Assembly (NCBI GenBank): GCA_050331475.1
Contig: JBHJGU010000027.1
Span: forward strand, 1 to 64,000
Source of the DNA: JBHJGU01 sp050331475
Lineage (GTDB): Bacteria; Pseudomonadota; Alphaproteobacteria; Caulobacterales; Maricaulaceae
Length of the DNA: 64,000 nucleotides
Direction: 5' to 3'
Shown: one piece after another, positions 1 through 7,337 of the stretch
Position numbering within the stretch: the stretch's first letter is position 1
Layout of the letters: each line of letters starts with the position of its first letter
Notes under the pieces: generated by a model
Database searches by the model: none
What the model was told of the DNA's origin: nothing
What the model saw: the letters and a program-made list of their open reading frames with translations, nothing else
Position numbers and translations under genes: made by a program

Positions 1-293
1 CGCCGACTCTGGATCACGCTGGTCGATAGTCGGGGGTCACAGCACTTCTGATCCGCATCCCAATCGCCGGACGACGCGCAACGAAAACCCGAGCTCTTCC
101 TTTGCAGTCGCGGTACGATCGTGATTGGGCCGAAGCTGCCATAGGCTATGGTTGGTCTGAGCGACCTAAAACGCCTTAAGACCGACGCTCATTCTTTCGG
201 CTAAACCCTGTCGGCTAAACCATGAAAGAACCGGAGATACGGATTTGGTATTCGGTCTCCAATAAGGCGCAAATAACTCGCATAGGACCCGCC
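1..293. other. Intergenic left edge, no gene seen
   Basis: No reading frame in this stretch has the codon use or length of a gene. It lies downstream of the minus-strand VOC gene. The only structure seen is a short repeat around positions 192-230, listed separately. Confidence 0.5.
192..230. repeat. Short direct repeat inside an inverted repeat
   Basis: The 11-mer TCGGCTAAACC occurs at 197-207 and again at 211-221. The pair is bracketed by TTCTTTC (192-198) and GAAAGAA (224-230), which are inverted relative to each other. It could be a hairpin downstream of the VOC gene, but there is no T-run and its function is unknown. Confidence 0.35.
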
Positions 294-635
294 TCAATCA
301 GGCTCATGCAGGCCAAACCGCATGCCTTGGGGGTCCTTGCAATTTGAAAAGCGGCCAAAGCCCTCGGCGGTGGCGATGGCCTCCGCGTCGCCGCCGAGCG
401 CGCGAACGTTCTCAATGGCGGCCTCTAGATCCGAGACTTTGAAGTACGGGACCATTTCCCAGCCCGGATCATCACCGTGAAGGCCGATCTTGCCGGCCGG
501 CGTCTCAAACCAGCCATTGCCCGTGTCGCCCATCGCTTGAAAACGCCAGCCAAACAGTTTGCTGAAGAACTGCGACGTACGCTCCGTATCTCCCGTGCCC
601 ATTTCAATGAAAGTGACAAGTCCGTCCTGTTTCAT
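294..635 (-). CDS. VOC (glyoxalase/bleomycin-resistance fold) family protein
   Basis: This 113-residue protein has the size and pattern of one vicinal-oxygen-chelate unit. It opens with a hydrophobic strand ending in IEMGTGD, followed by FFSKLFGWRF, a common VOC helix-strand junction. It closes with DPQGMRFGLHE, where the family usually has its last strand and an acidic metal ligand. Members are dioxygenases, isomerases, resistance proteins or uncharacterised, and the substrate cannot be told from sequence. The next gene on the same strand, a DUF1330 protein, lies about 50 bases upstream and may be co-transcribed. Confidence 0.85.
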   Translation of the reverse strand: MKQDGLVTFIEMGTGDTERTSQFFSKLFGWRFQAMGDTGNGWFETPAGKIGLHGDDPGWEMVPYFKVSDLEAAIENVRALGGDAEAIATAEGFGRFSNCKDPQGMRFGLHEPD

Positions 636-687
636 GCGTCTTCACCTTGACTAGAAGCTTGTTTCTGATGCGCCATGCTGGCTATTT

Positions 688-981
688 CTATACACCAAAA
701 CCTCGCAGCAAGAGCGCTGTCGTTCGAGCACCAGCTTTCCGATCCTCGGAGATTACTTGATACTCGGGGCTCTGAAGCCAGGACATCGCTTGGCGCTCGT
801 CAGGGAACTCCATAAGGACGACTTTGTCCCCAAGCCACTCACCCTCAAGTAACGTCGGGTGTTCGTCTGCGATCAGGAGTTTGGCCCCCGACGCCTCAAA
901 CACCGAGGCAAAGGCGGCCTGGTAGGTGCGATAGCGATCGATATCCACGAACTCCAATTGGGCAAGCACATAGGCGGACAT
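688..981 (-). CDS. DUF1330 family protein
   Basis: A 97-residue protein starting MSAYVLAQLEFVD, with the DUF1330 pattern: a dimeric ferredoxin-like fold, a DxxRYRTYQAA helix and the central VVLMEFPDERQAMSWLQSPEYQ segment. Biochemical function is unknown for the family. I chose the ATG at 981 because GGAG lies six bases upstream and the length fits the family. A GTG at 1014 would add 11 residues. It is divergent from a MarR regulator whose start is about 45 bases away, so that regulator may control it. This is inferred from position only. Confidence 0.85.
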   Translation of the reverse strand: MSAYVLAQLEFVDIDRYRTYQAAFASVFEASGAKLLIADEHPTLLEGEWLGDKVVLMEFPDERQAMSWLQSPEYQVISEDRKAGARTTALLLRGFGV

Positions 982-1025
982 GGGGTACTCCGGTACCAAT
1001 TGCATTTGCTTCACAGGTGAAGTAA

Positions 1026-1487
1026 GTGCGGACTGTTGTCAACGAGAAAACGGAAAGCCCGCCTGTGTCCGCTCGTAAAACCAGAGTCTTCCACAAACTT
1101 CAGCTGGCTGCCCATGCTTTGCAGAAAGCTGCGGACCGAGAGATCATGGCGGTAACAGATTTAACGACGGCGCAAGCGGCTATTCTGTCCCTGCTCGACA
1201 CCCAAGAAGCCACCACTCAACGCGCAATCGCCGCCGCACTCGGCCAAAACGAGTCCGCGGTTACGGCGATGGTTAATCGGCTGCAGCGCCTCGGATACTT
1301 GTCGCGAACCAGAAGCAGCAAGGATGCCCGCATTTGGGAGCTGAGCATTACGGAAGAAGGACGCAGTGCGCTCATCGACACGCGAAAACCCTTTGGCAAA
1401 ATCAATGCGCTTATTGAACGTGAACTGACCGATCAGGAAATAGAAAGGCTCGCGGATTATCTGGACAGACTGCGTAGAGCGGGTTAG
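1026..1487 (+). CDS. MarR family transcriptional regulator
   Basis: A 153-residue winged-helix protein. The recognition region reads TQRAIAAALGQNESAVTAMVNRLQRLGYLSR, followed by the wing RSSKDARIWELSITEEG, both typical of MarR. Such proteins act as dimeric repressors that release DNA on binding small phenolic or oxidising ligands. It starts with GTG. The divergent DUF1330 and VOC genes share its promoter region and are the likeliest targets, which is an inference from layout. No ligand-specific residues, such as a redox-sensing cysteine, can be pointed out. Confidence 0.88.
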   Translation: MRTVVNEKTESPPVSARKTRVFHKLQLAAHALQKAADREIMAVTDLTTAQAAILSLLDTQEATTQRAIAAALGQNESAVTAMVNRLQRLGYLSRTRSSKDARIWELSITEEGRSALIDTRKPFGKINALIERELTDQEIERLADYLDRLRRAG

Positions 1488-1512
1488 CCCCACCCCAAGT
1501 AAAACACCGATA

Positions 1513-1545
1513 GTTGTCGCAGCAAAAGCTGGTTCCAGCGACAAC
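1513..1545 (+). terminator. Hairpin downstream of the MarR gene
   Basis: GTTGTCGC (1513-1520) and GCGACAAC (1538-1545) form a perfect eight-base stem 26 bases after the stop codon. An inner AGC/GCT pair may extend the structure. No T-run follows, so it may not work as an intrinsic terminator. Confidence 0.35.
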
Positions 1546-1697
1546 ACACCGTTGCGGAACCCGCAGAGACCCGGCGCCGCGCGCCGCCGTTGGGGCGGGG
1601 CGTCACGTCACGTCACATCCGGAAAGCTTTGGCGAGGGCGCGCGGATATGGGATGAGATCGCGCTTGGTTTTCTGATGGCGCACGCGGAGCCCGCCC

Positions 1698-2549
1698 ATG
1701 TCGATCTTGCCGGAATTCGAGACGCTTAAAAGCCATAACGCGTTTGGCGGTCGGCAAGTGTTTCTCAGCCATGAGAGCCTGGCGTGTTCTTGCCCGATGC
1801 GGCTGTCCGTATTTCTGCCGCCCCAGGCCGCGGGCGGCGGGCGTCTGCCGGTGTTGGTTTGGCTCTCCGGGCTGACCTGCACGGAGGCGAATTTCGCCGA
1901 AAAGGCCGGTGCCCAGCGTTACGCCTCCGAATATGGCGTGATCGTTGTCGCGCCGGACACCAGCCCGCGCGGCCCTGACGTGCCCGACGCCCCCAACGAG
2001 TATGATTTCGGCCAAGGCGCGGGCTTCTATCTCAACGCCACTCAGCCGCGCTATGTGGAGCACTACCGCATGGCGTCTTATGTCGCTGAGGAGCTGCCTG
2101 ACCTCATAGCGGCCCATTTGCCCGCCGACACGAACCGCATGGGCCTGTTCGGCCATTCCATGGGCGGGCACGGCGCGCTGACCCTGCACCTCAAGCATCC
2201 GGAGGTGTTCAAGACCTGTTCCGCCTTCGCGCCGATCGTGAACCCCATGGCGGTTCCTTGGGGGCGCAAGGCGTTCACCCGCTATTTGGGGACCGACGAG
2301 ACGACCTGGGCGGGGTATGACGCCTGCGCTTTGGTCAAGACCCGGATGACCGACGCCCACATTCTGATCGACCAGGGCGAGGCGGACGAATTCCTCACCG
2401 AGCAACTTGTCCCCGAACGGTTCGAGGCCGCCTGTCGCGCGGCCGGTCAATCCCTATCGGTGCGCCGACACCCCGGCTATGACCATTCCTATTATTTCAT
2501 CGCCACCTTTATCGGCGAGCACTTTGCTCACCATTTGCGGGAATTGTGA
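1698..2549 (+). CDS. fghA: S-formylglutathione hydrolase
   Basis: A 283-residue alpha/beta hydrolase of the esterase D family. It hydrolyses S-formylglutathione to formate and glutathione, the second step of glutathione-dependent formaldehyde detoxification in the cytoplasm. The nucleophile Ser154 lies in GHSMGGHGA, with Asp230 in GEADEF and His263 in GYDHSYYF completing the triad. The N-terminal WLSGLTCTEANF segment is also characteristic. The ATG at 1698 has GGAG eight bases upstream. The partner alcohol dehydrogenase (adhC/frmA) is not in this window. A strong hairpin terminator follows. Confidence 0.95.
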   Translation: MSILPEFETLKSHNAFGGRQVFLSHESLACSCPMRLSVFLPPQAAGGGRLPVLVWLSGLTCTEANFAEKAGAQRYASEYGVIVVAPDTSPRGPDVPDAPNEYDFGQGAGFYLNATQPRYVEHYRMASYVAEELPDLIAAHLPADTNRMGLFGHSMGGHGALTLHLKHPEVFKTCSAFAPIVNPMAVPWGRKAFTRYLGTDETTWAGYDACALVKTRMTDAHILIDQGEADEFLTEQLVPERFEAACRAAGQSLSVRRHPGYDHSYYFIATFIGEHFAHHLREL

Positions 2550-2554
2550 GCGCT

Positions 2555-2601
2555 AGAGCCGCTGAAATTTCATCCGCATCGAGCAGCGGCTCTAAGTTTT
2601 T
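2555..2601 (+). terminator. Rho-independent terminator of fghA
   Basis: AGAGCCGCTG (2555-2564) pairs perfectly with CAGCGGCTCT (2584-2593). This is followed by AAGTTTTT. It begins six bases after the fghA stop and also separates that gene from the convergent tonB operon. Confidence 0.8.
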
Positions 2602-2654
2602 GGTTTCTCGCGTTTTCGAACCGCAATACCGCTTATACTTTTGCTGAAATCGCT

Positions 2655-3434
2655 CTATCGCACGTTCGGGCCTTCGAGCTTCTCCACCATGAGGAAGTGG
2701 ATGGGCACGTTGATGACCAGCAGATCCCGGCTGAACGCTTCGGGCAGGCGCGGCAGCCGACGCACCCGCTTGGCGACCCGCTCGATCTCCCGGTCCAGCA
2801 TGGCGCTGCCGATCGCTTCGCGCACTTGCCAGGCCTGCACCCGTCCGCGGCGATTGACGGTGACGTGGAGCACCCCGCGCCCTTGCAGGGATTGCCGGCG
2901 GGCTTCAAAGGGGTAGCGCACCTCGCTCATGTAAACGCGGCGCGCCTCGCGCAGGTAGTCTTGGATCAGCCGAAACTCCGCCAGCGACAGGCTGCCATCT
3001 GCGCCATAGCCGGTTTGCCCGCCCCCGCCATCGGGGGGCCGCACGCTGGAGGGTCGCGCGGTCGGTTTCGGTTGAACCTTCGGCGCGCGGGTTTCCAGCG
3101 GTTTGGGCGGGGGCGCGTCTTCGGCGCGCTCCTTGATGATGTCCGGTTCGGGCTCGGGCTCCGGCTCCACCTCGGGTTCCGGCTCAGGCTCGGGCGGCGG
3201 GGGAACCGGATCAGGCAGCACCCCGCCAACCGGGGCGGGCGGAGCGAGCGAAATGCCGATCTCTTGGCCGATTTCCTCCACCGGCGGGGGCGGGTCTTCG
3301 GGCAAGGGCTTCAGGATCGTATAAGCGGCCGCGCCATGGACCACGACCGCGGCCATAATCGCCCCCGACCAATGCGCCAGATTGGGCGCGCCAGGCTTGG
3401 CGTCACCGAGCGCGGAATTGGCGACCACACTCAT
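2655..3434 (-). CDS. tonB: TonB-like energy transducer
   Basis: About 259 residues with the three-part TonB plan. There is one N-terminal membrane helix (SGAIMAAVVVHGAAAYTIL). It is followed by a long proline/glutamate stretch rich in PEPEPEP and then KPLETRAPKVQPKPTARP. The folded C-terminal domain carries YPFEARRQSLQGRGVLHVTVNRRG. It should span the periplasm and pass proton-motive energy from ExbBD to outer-membrane TonB-dependent receptors. The ATG at 3434 has GGAGG seven bases upstream and overlaps the exbD stop, so translation is coupled. It is the last gene of an exbB-exbD-exbD-tonB operon. The transported substrate cannot be deduced. Confidence 0.9.
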   Translation of the reverse strand: MSVVANSALGDAKPGAPNLAHWSGAIMAAVVVHGAAAYTILKPLPEDPPPPVEEIGQEIGISLAPPAPVGGVLPDPVPPPPEPEPEPEVEPEPEPEPDIIKERAEDAPPPKPLETRAPKVQPKPTARPSSVRPPDGGGGQTGYGADGSLSLAEFRLIQDYLREARRVYMSEVRYPFEARRQSLQGRGVLHVTVNRRGRVQAWQVREAIGSAMLDREIERVAKRVRRLPRLPEAFSRDLLVINVPIHFLMVEKLEGPNVR

Positions 3435-3850
3435 CACGGACCTCCGATCGGCGGACCGCCAATGGTCAACAGCGCCACATAAGCCGCCCCGCTTTCGCGC
3501 AACAACTCGAGCACTTCGATGACGCGCACCGCTTCCGCGTTAGCGTCCGCCTTGAGTTGAATGAACACATCGGGTCGATTGATCAGCAGGGTGCCGATCA
3601 CCCGGCGCAATTCTTGATCGCCCACCGCTTGATCTTCCACCGCAAGCGAGCCGTCCGCCGCGATCTGGATGACCACCTCTTGCTCCTCGCCGTCCACTTG
3701 GCTGGCCGAGCGCGGCAACTCGATAGGGATCACCTCTTTGGGTTTGATCGCGCCCGCGAGCATGAAAAACACCAAAAGAATGAACACCACATCGATTAAG
3801 GGCGTGATGTTGACCAGCGTCTCCCGCGGGCGGGCTTTGACGAATTTCAT
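3434..3850 (-). CDS. exbD: ExbD/TolR family biopolymer transport protein (second copy)
   Basis: This 138-residue protein has a short cytoplasmic start and one membrane helix with the signature NITPLIDVVFILLVFFML. The conserved aspartate in that helix takes part in the proton path. A periplasmic ExbD domain follows. The C-terminus ends in an odd Gly/Pro run, GGPPIGGP. It lies third in the operon and its ATG shares one base with the stop of the upstream exbD. Two non-identical ExbD proteins in one Ton system are known in proteobacteria and may form a mixed pair inside the ExbB pentamer. Confidence 0.92.
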   Translation of the reverse strand: MKFVKARPRETLVNITPLIDVVFILLVFFMLAGAIKPKEVIPIELPRSASQVDGEEQEVVIQIAADGSLAVEDQAVGDQELRRVIGTLLINRPDVFIQLKADANAEAVRVIEVLELLRESGAAYVALLTIGGPPIGGP

Positions 3851-4257
3851 CAGCCATTCTCCGGTTTCGGGCCGGAAAAACTCACCGACCGTGCGCCCGA
3901 GGCCCGCACAAAATCAAACACGGTGATGGCGGACTGCAGGCTGACCCCCTCCTCAGGGCGCACCAGAAAGCCGCGCGCGGGGTCAATGGCGACCACGTCC
4001 GTTACCGCGCCGCCCAACGCGTCGGGCGCAATGTCCTCGCCGTCAAACGCCAAGCCACCGTCTGACTTCAGTAACACCACGATGGCGCCCTCACTGTCGC
4101 GCACCACCTCGGTTTCCTTGGGTGTGTCCACGCCGATCAGCTTGATGCGTTGGAAGTTCGTCGCGATCATGAAGAACACCAGCAGGATGAACACCACATC
4201 GATCAAAGGCGTGATGTTCATCGCCGCGGAAAGCGCTTTAGAGCGTCGCCGGAGCAT
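3850..4257 (-). CDS. exbD: ExbD/TolR family biopolymer transport protein (first copy)
   Basis: A 135-residue ExbD paralogue. The single helix again carries NITPLIDVVFILLVFFMI with its key aspartate. After it the periplasmic domain reads RIKLIGVDTPKETEVV, with little similarity to the second copy outside the helix. It lies 30 bases downstream of exbB and overlaps the following exbD by one base. With the neighbouring ExbB, ExbD and TonB it should form one inner-membrane energy-transducing motor. Confidence 0.92.
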   Translation of the reverse strand: MLRRRSKALSAAMNITPLIDVVFILLVFFMIATNFQRIKLIGVDTPKETEVVRDSEGAIVVLLKSDGGLAFDGEDIAPDALGGAVTDVVAIDPARGFLVRPEEGVSLQSAITVFDFVRASGARSVSFSGPKPENG

Positions 4258-4287
4258 AAACCGTCCTCCTCGCGGGGCCGTTTGCGC

Positions 4288-5478
4288 CTATTCGGCCGCG
4301 TTGGCGGGGGCGAGATCGTCCTCATAGGGCTCAGGCGGGGTCTCGGACCCCTTCGCCGGCATTTGCGCGAATAGATCGGCGGTGAAGATCTGCGTCGCCG
4401 CATCCTCCATCCGCTCGCCGCACACATCGACCGCGCGCTGCAGCCAGGTGAAGAACGCCGCCGCTGGGATCGCCACCGAAAGACCCGCCGCCGTGGTCAA
4501 AAGCGCCTCCCAAATACCGCCGGACAGGATGGCGGGATCCACTTGGTCGCCCGCGCCTTCCAATTGTTGGAACGCTTCGATCATGCCCAGCACAGTGCCC
4601 AGCAGGCCCAAAAGCGGGCTGATCGTCGCCACCAAGCCCAGAAGCGGCAGGCCGCGCTCAAGCCCGTCGAGCTTGGCTTGAGCGAGCCGGGTCACCTCCT
4701 CGCGCACGAGCTCCGGGGTGGCGTTAGGGGCGTTGCGACCGCGCACCGCCGCCTCGACCACCCGGGCGATGGGGCCATGGCGTTTGTGCGCCGCGGCTTG
4801 AGCCTCTTCGAGTTTCCCCTCACGCACCAGCGCGACGATTTTCGGAAGATAGCCGCGCCAGCCAATGCGCAGCGCGGTGAATTGGAGAACCTTGACCAAG
4901 ATCACCGCGAGGCTGAGCACCGAGAGCGCGGCCAACAGCGCCATGACCGGCCCGCCGGCCGCAATGAGCTCAAAAATCCGCGCTTGAACGGCCTCCAGCG
5001 GAGTTTGGTCAAGAATAGCGGCTTGGCTTTCGGTGATCGGTGCGCCGTCCTCGTCCAAGCGCAGCGCGCCGTCCTCGTCAAACGCATAGGGGTCGGGGAT
5101 CAAAGCGCCTTGCTCGTCACGCGCCAACGCGCCCGCGTCGTCGGTTTGATAGCGCACCAGTAGCGGCGCGCCCTCGGGCCCCAACAGAAGTTCGCCCTCG
5201 GCGTCGAACGCATAGGGCTGAGGAACCAGCGCGCCCTCCGCATCCAGAACCGGTTGACCGTCCAAGCCTTGAAGGTATTGCGCCGGCAATGGCTCGCCGT
5301 CCGCGCCCAGGAGCGGCTCGCCGTCAGGACCGAGCGCGGGCTCGAACTCAGCGGCCTCACCCTCCGTCGCCACCGCTTCCGCGCCGTCAACCGGCGCGGT
5401 GGTGTCGTCTACGTCCTGCGCCGCGCTGACGCCCGTTACCAACACGATTGCTGCGAACAAAGTTGATAAACGCCGCAT
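4288..5478 (-). CDS. exbB: ExbB/TolQ/MotA family proton channel with N-terminal repeat domain
   Basis: A 396-residue protein. Residues 1-20 look like a signal peptide (RRLSTLFAAIVLVTGVSAAQ). Residues about 48-148 form a periplasmic, very acidic stretch made of imperfect repeats of the form xxxDGEPLLG. From about residue 165 the ExbB core follows, with three membrane helices and the conserved GLLGTVLGMIEAF and AGLSVAIPAAAFF segments. It should form the pentameric channel that powers TonB together with ExbD. I start it at ATG 5478, which has AGGGGG eight bases upstream, instead of the earlier start at 5499. The repeat domain is absent from Escherichia coli ExbB. Confidence 0.9.
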   Translation of the reverse strand: MRRLSTLFAAIVLVTGVSAAQDVDDTTAPVDGAEAVATEGEAAEFEPALGPDGEPLLGADGEPLPAQYLQGLDGQPVLDAEGALVPQPYAFDAEGELLLGPEGAPLLVRYQTDDAGALARDEQGALIPDPYAFDEDGALRLDEDGAPITESQAAILDQTPLEAVQARIFELIAAGGPVMALLAALSVLSLAVILVKVLQFTALRIGWRGYLPKIVALVREGKLEEAQAAAHKRHGPIARVVEAAVRGRNAPNATPELVREEVTRLAQAKLDGLERGLPLLGLVATISPLLGLLGTVLGMIEAFQQLEGAGDQVDPAILSGGIWEALLTTAAGLSVAIPAAAFFTWLQRAVDVCGERMEDAATQIFTADLFAQMPAKGSETPPEPYEDDLAPANAAE

Positions 5479-5645
5479 GACCGCCCCCTGTGTAATCAAT
5501 CAGCTGTGTTATGGCGCAAAACGCGATCGTTTTGCAGTGCGACATGACGTCGGTGAAAGTGATCAATGAAGCTCTTGACAGGATTAATTTCGCAAGACTG
5601 TCACGAAATCTTCAAATACATCTGTTGACAAGGCTGCGAAAACGA

Positions 5646-5676
5646 AAACGACGCCGGCCTAAGCGCGACGTCGTTT
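5646..5676. repeat. Inverted repeat in exbB upstream region
   Basis: AAACGACG (5646-5653) and CGTCGTTT (5669-5676) form an eight-base perfect stem with a 15-base loop. It lacks a T-run, so it is more likely an operator or a chance structure than a terminator. Confidence 0.35.
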
Positions 5677-5731
5677 CCCAAGGCGCTCCGCAGCCCCCCG
5701 GCCCGGATCACTTGATAAAGAGATACCGCTG

Positions 5732-5745
5732 TCACACCGGTGTGA
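5732..5745. promoter_or_regulatory. Perfect 14-base palindrome, possible operator
   Basis: TCACACCGGTGTGA is a perfect palindrome about 104 bases upstream of the gene at 5849 and about 255 bases upstream of exbB. Its symmetry suits a dimeric repressor. Which protein binds it is not known. Confidence 0.4.
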
Positions 5746-5848
5746 GCAACCCCCACGATGCAGTCGCGTATTTGTTTCAGCATTAAGAAAACAATAAAGC
5801 CAAACGCGCTACGGTCGCTGCGGGGATTGATTGGGAAGGGCGCGCGTC

Positions 5849-6427
5849 ATGGCCAAGGCGATTTTTCATAAAAATCAGCGGATATACGTCAAACCAGTAG
5901 GCACTTGGGCGGTCATCGAAACCGTCAAGCCGGTTTGGGTGAAGGGCGTCGAGGAGCCGGTGCGGATTTTTTACGATGCGGGCTTGGGTCGCGATTTCGC
6001 CGCCGAAGACCTCGCCGTCGAGGAAACATCTTGGCGCGAACCTGACGACGCCGCGCCCTGGCGCGTCCTTCGCGCCCGCAACAAATGGCAAGACGGACAA
6101 GACTGCACGCACCACCCCAGTCCGGGAACGCACCCCGTTGTGGTCACCGATAAGCAGAATTGGGGCGGATGGCGGGTACCAGGCGCGGAGTACGATCGAG
6201 ACCCTTTACGGATCGAAGCTCAAGCCCGGCTGATCGCGACAGCGCCAAGAATGAAAGCCTTGCTCAAAGAATTGGTGAAATTGGCTGACGACCTCAACAC
6301 CGATGCGCCGGACGCGCTGACGGCGCTTGGTCGCGAGGCCGCATCTGCGCTCCGCGAGGCCGAGGCGAACGCTCACGCGACGAAAACCAGTCCGCGCGCC
6401 TCAGAGAAGGGAAAAGCCGCACCCTGA
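5849..6427 (+). CDS. Hypothetical protein, family not recognised
   Basis: A 192-residue soluble protein. The first 60 residues look like a small beta-barrel (QRIYVKPVGTWAVIETVKPVW, then RIFYDAGLGRDF). A tryptophan-rich middle follows (WGGWRVPGAEYDRDP). The C-terminal helix reads MKALLKELVKLADD, ending in a basic, disordered tail. No signal peptide or membrane segment is seen. The ATG at 5849 is preceded by GGGAAGGG eight bases upstream, which favours it over an in-frame TTG at 5831. I do not recognise a function. It is divergent from the exbB operon and upstream of a response regulator. Confidence 0.75.
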   Translation: MAKAIFHKNQRIYVKPVGTWAVIETVKPVWVKGVEEPVRIFYDAGLGRDFAAEDLAVEETSWREPDDAAPWRVLRARNKWQDGQDCTHHPSPGTHPVVVTDKQNWGGWRVPGAEYDRDPLRIEAQARLIATAPRMKALLKELVKLADDLNTDAPDALTALGREAASALREAEANAHATKTSPRASEKGKAAP

Positions 6428-6630
6428 ACTTTGCGGCTATCTGAATTTGGGCCTTCATCGCATCGCGTCTGACGCGGTTACAGATGAGAATCATCCTTTC
6501 GGGAATCGCAAACTCGGCTCAGATCGTAAATCAATAAGACGTCGTTAACGCTTTTCGTTGCACATCATGGTTAATTAAACGCTGCTCAGCGTCTGCTGCA
6601 GTCGCCGCTTTTGCGTGCAAAGGACCCCTC

Positions 6631-7269
6631 ATGCCCGCTAGTCTAGAGCGCATTCGGATCCTGATCGTTGACGATAACCACCACATGGTCAACATCGTCA
6701 AAACGTTGCTGCGCGGCTTCGGTATGAAGCACTATTACGAAGCCAAAGACGCCGCTGAAGCCTTTGATATCGTAAGAGATGAGTCCATCGATATTATTGT
6801 TGTCGATTTCTTGATGGACCTTTTAGACGGTACCGATTTTACTCGCTTGGTTCGAACCGCCGACGACAGCCCCAATAAATTCGTCCCGATCATCATGCTT
6901 ACCGCTTACTCTGAGCGATCGCGGGTCGAGGCGGCGCGGGACGCAGGCGTCACGGAGTTCTGCTGCAAGCCGGTCACGGCGAAAGAACTGTGGCGCAAGG
7001 TTCAATCCATCATTGATTATCCACGCGATTTTGTCAGAACGCCGAATTATTTCGGACCCGATCGCCGCCGGCGCTCTGACGGTCGATACAATGGCCCCGA
7101 GCGGCGCAAAGACCGCCAAAGCGGGCCCTCAGCCTCAGAAAAAGCGCTCAACGACGCGCAAAACGATTGGGACGATATCGACGACGCCGCAGCGCCGACC
7201 ACCGAGCCGACCCCCGACACCGGCGCGGACAACAGCCAAGACGACATCGACAAAATCATGGCGGGCTGA
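6631..7269 (+). CDS. Response regulator receiver protein without a DNA-binding domain
   Basis: A 212-residue protein. Residues 8-130 are a CheY-like receiver: acidic pair DD in LIVDDNHH, phosphoacceptor Asp59 in IIVVDFLMD, threonine in IIMLTAYS and the lysine in CCKPVTAKE. The rest is not a known output domain. It has two related basic motifs, GPDRRRRSDGRY and GPERRKDR, and then an acidic, proline-rich, probably disordered tail. ATG 6631 has AAAGGA seven bases upstream. It lies just before a PleC-like kinase on the same strand, but a phosphotransfer link between them is only suggested by adjacency. Confidence 0.88.
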   Translation: MPASLERIRILIVDDNHHMVNIVKTLLRGFGMKHYYEAKDAAEAFDIVRDESIDIIVVDFLMDLLDGTDFTRLVRTADDSPNKFVPIIMLTAYSERSRVEAARDAGVTEFCCKPVTAKELWRKVQSIIDYPRDFVRTPNYFGPDRRRRSDGRYNGPERRKDRQSGPSASEKALNDAQNDWDDIDDAAAPTTEPTPDTGADNSQDDIDKIMAG

Positions 7270-7337
7270 GCGGTGCTGCTAAATCCGCCCATATCGGTTA
7301 ACATATCGCTTTGCGTATTCACGCACGGACCCGCGTT

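Larger units (their letters stand above)
5479..5848. promoter_or_regulatory. Divergent intergenic region between exbB and a hypothetical gene
   Basis: No gene is seen in these 370 bases. They should hold the promoters of the exbB operon (minus) and of the gene at 5849 (plus). Two inverted repeats, listed separately, are the visible structure. The stretch at 5560-5640 is clearly less GC-rich than the flanking genes. A Fur or other iron-responsive box was looked for and not recognised. Confidence 0.5.

Noticed and set aside
1608..2450. 280-residue minus-strand frame
   Set aside because: It lies antisense to fghA, whose catalytic motifs are clear, and its composition (Gly/Arg-rich) is that of a GC-rich shadow frame.
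2697..3482. 261-residue plus-strand frame
   Set aside because: It is antisense to tonB and mirrors the Pro/Glu-rich repeats. It has no recognisable domain.
6540..6600. CtrA-like TTAA motifs before the receiver gene
   Set aside because: TTAAC and GGTTAA half-sites occur, but none has the TTAA-N7-TTAA spacing needed for a full CtrA site.
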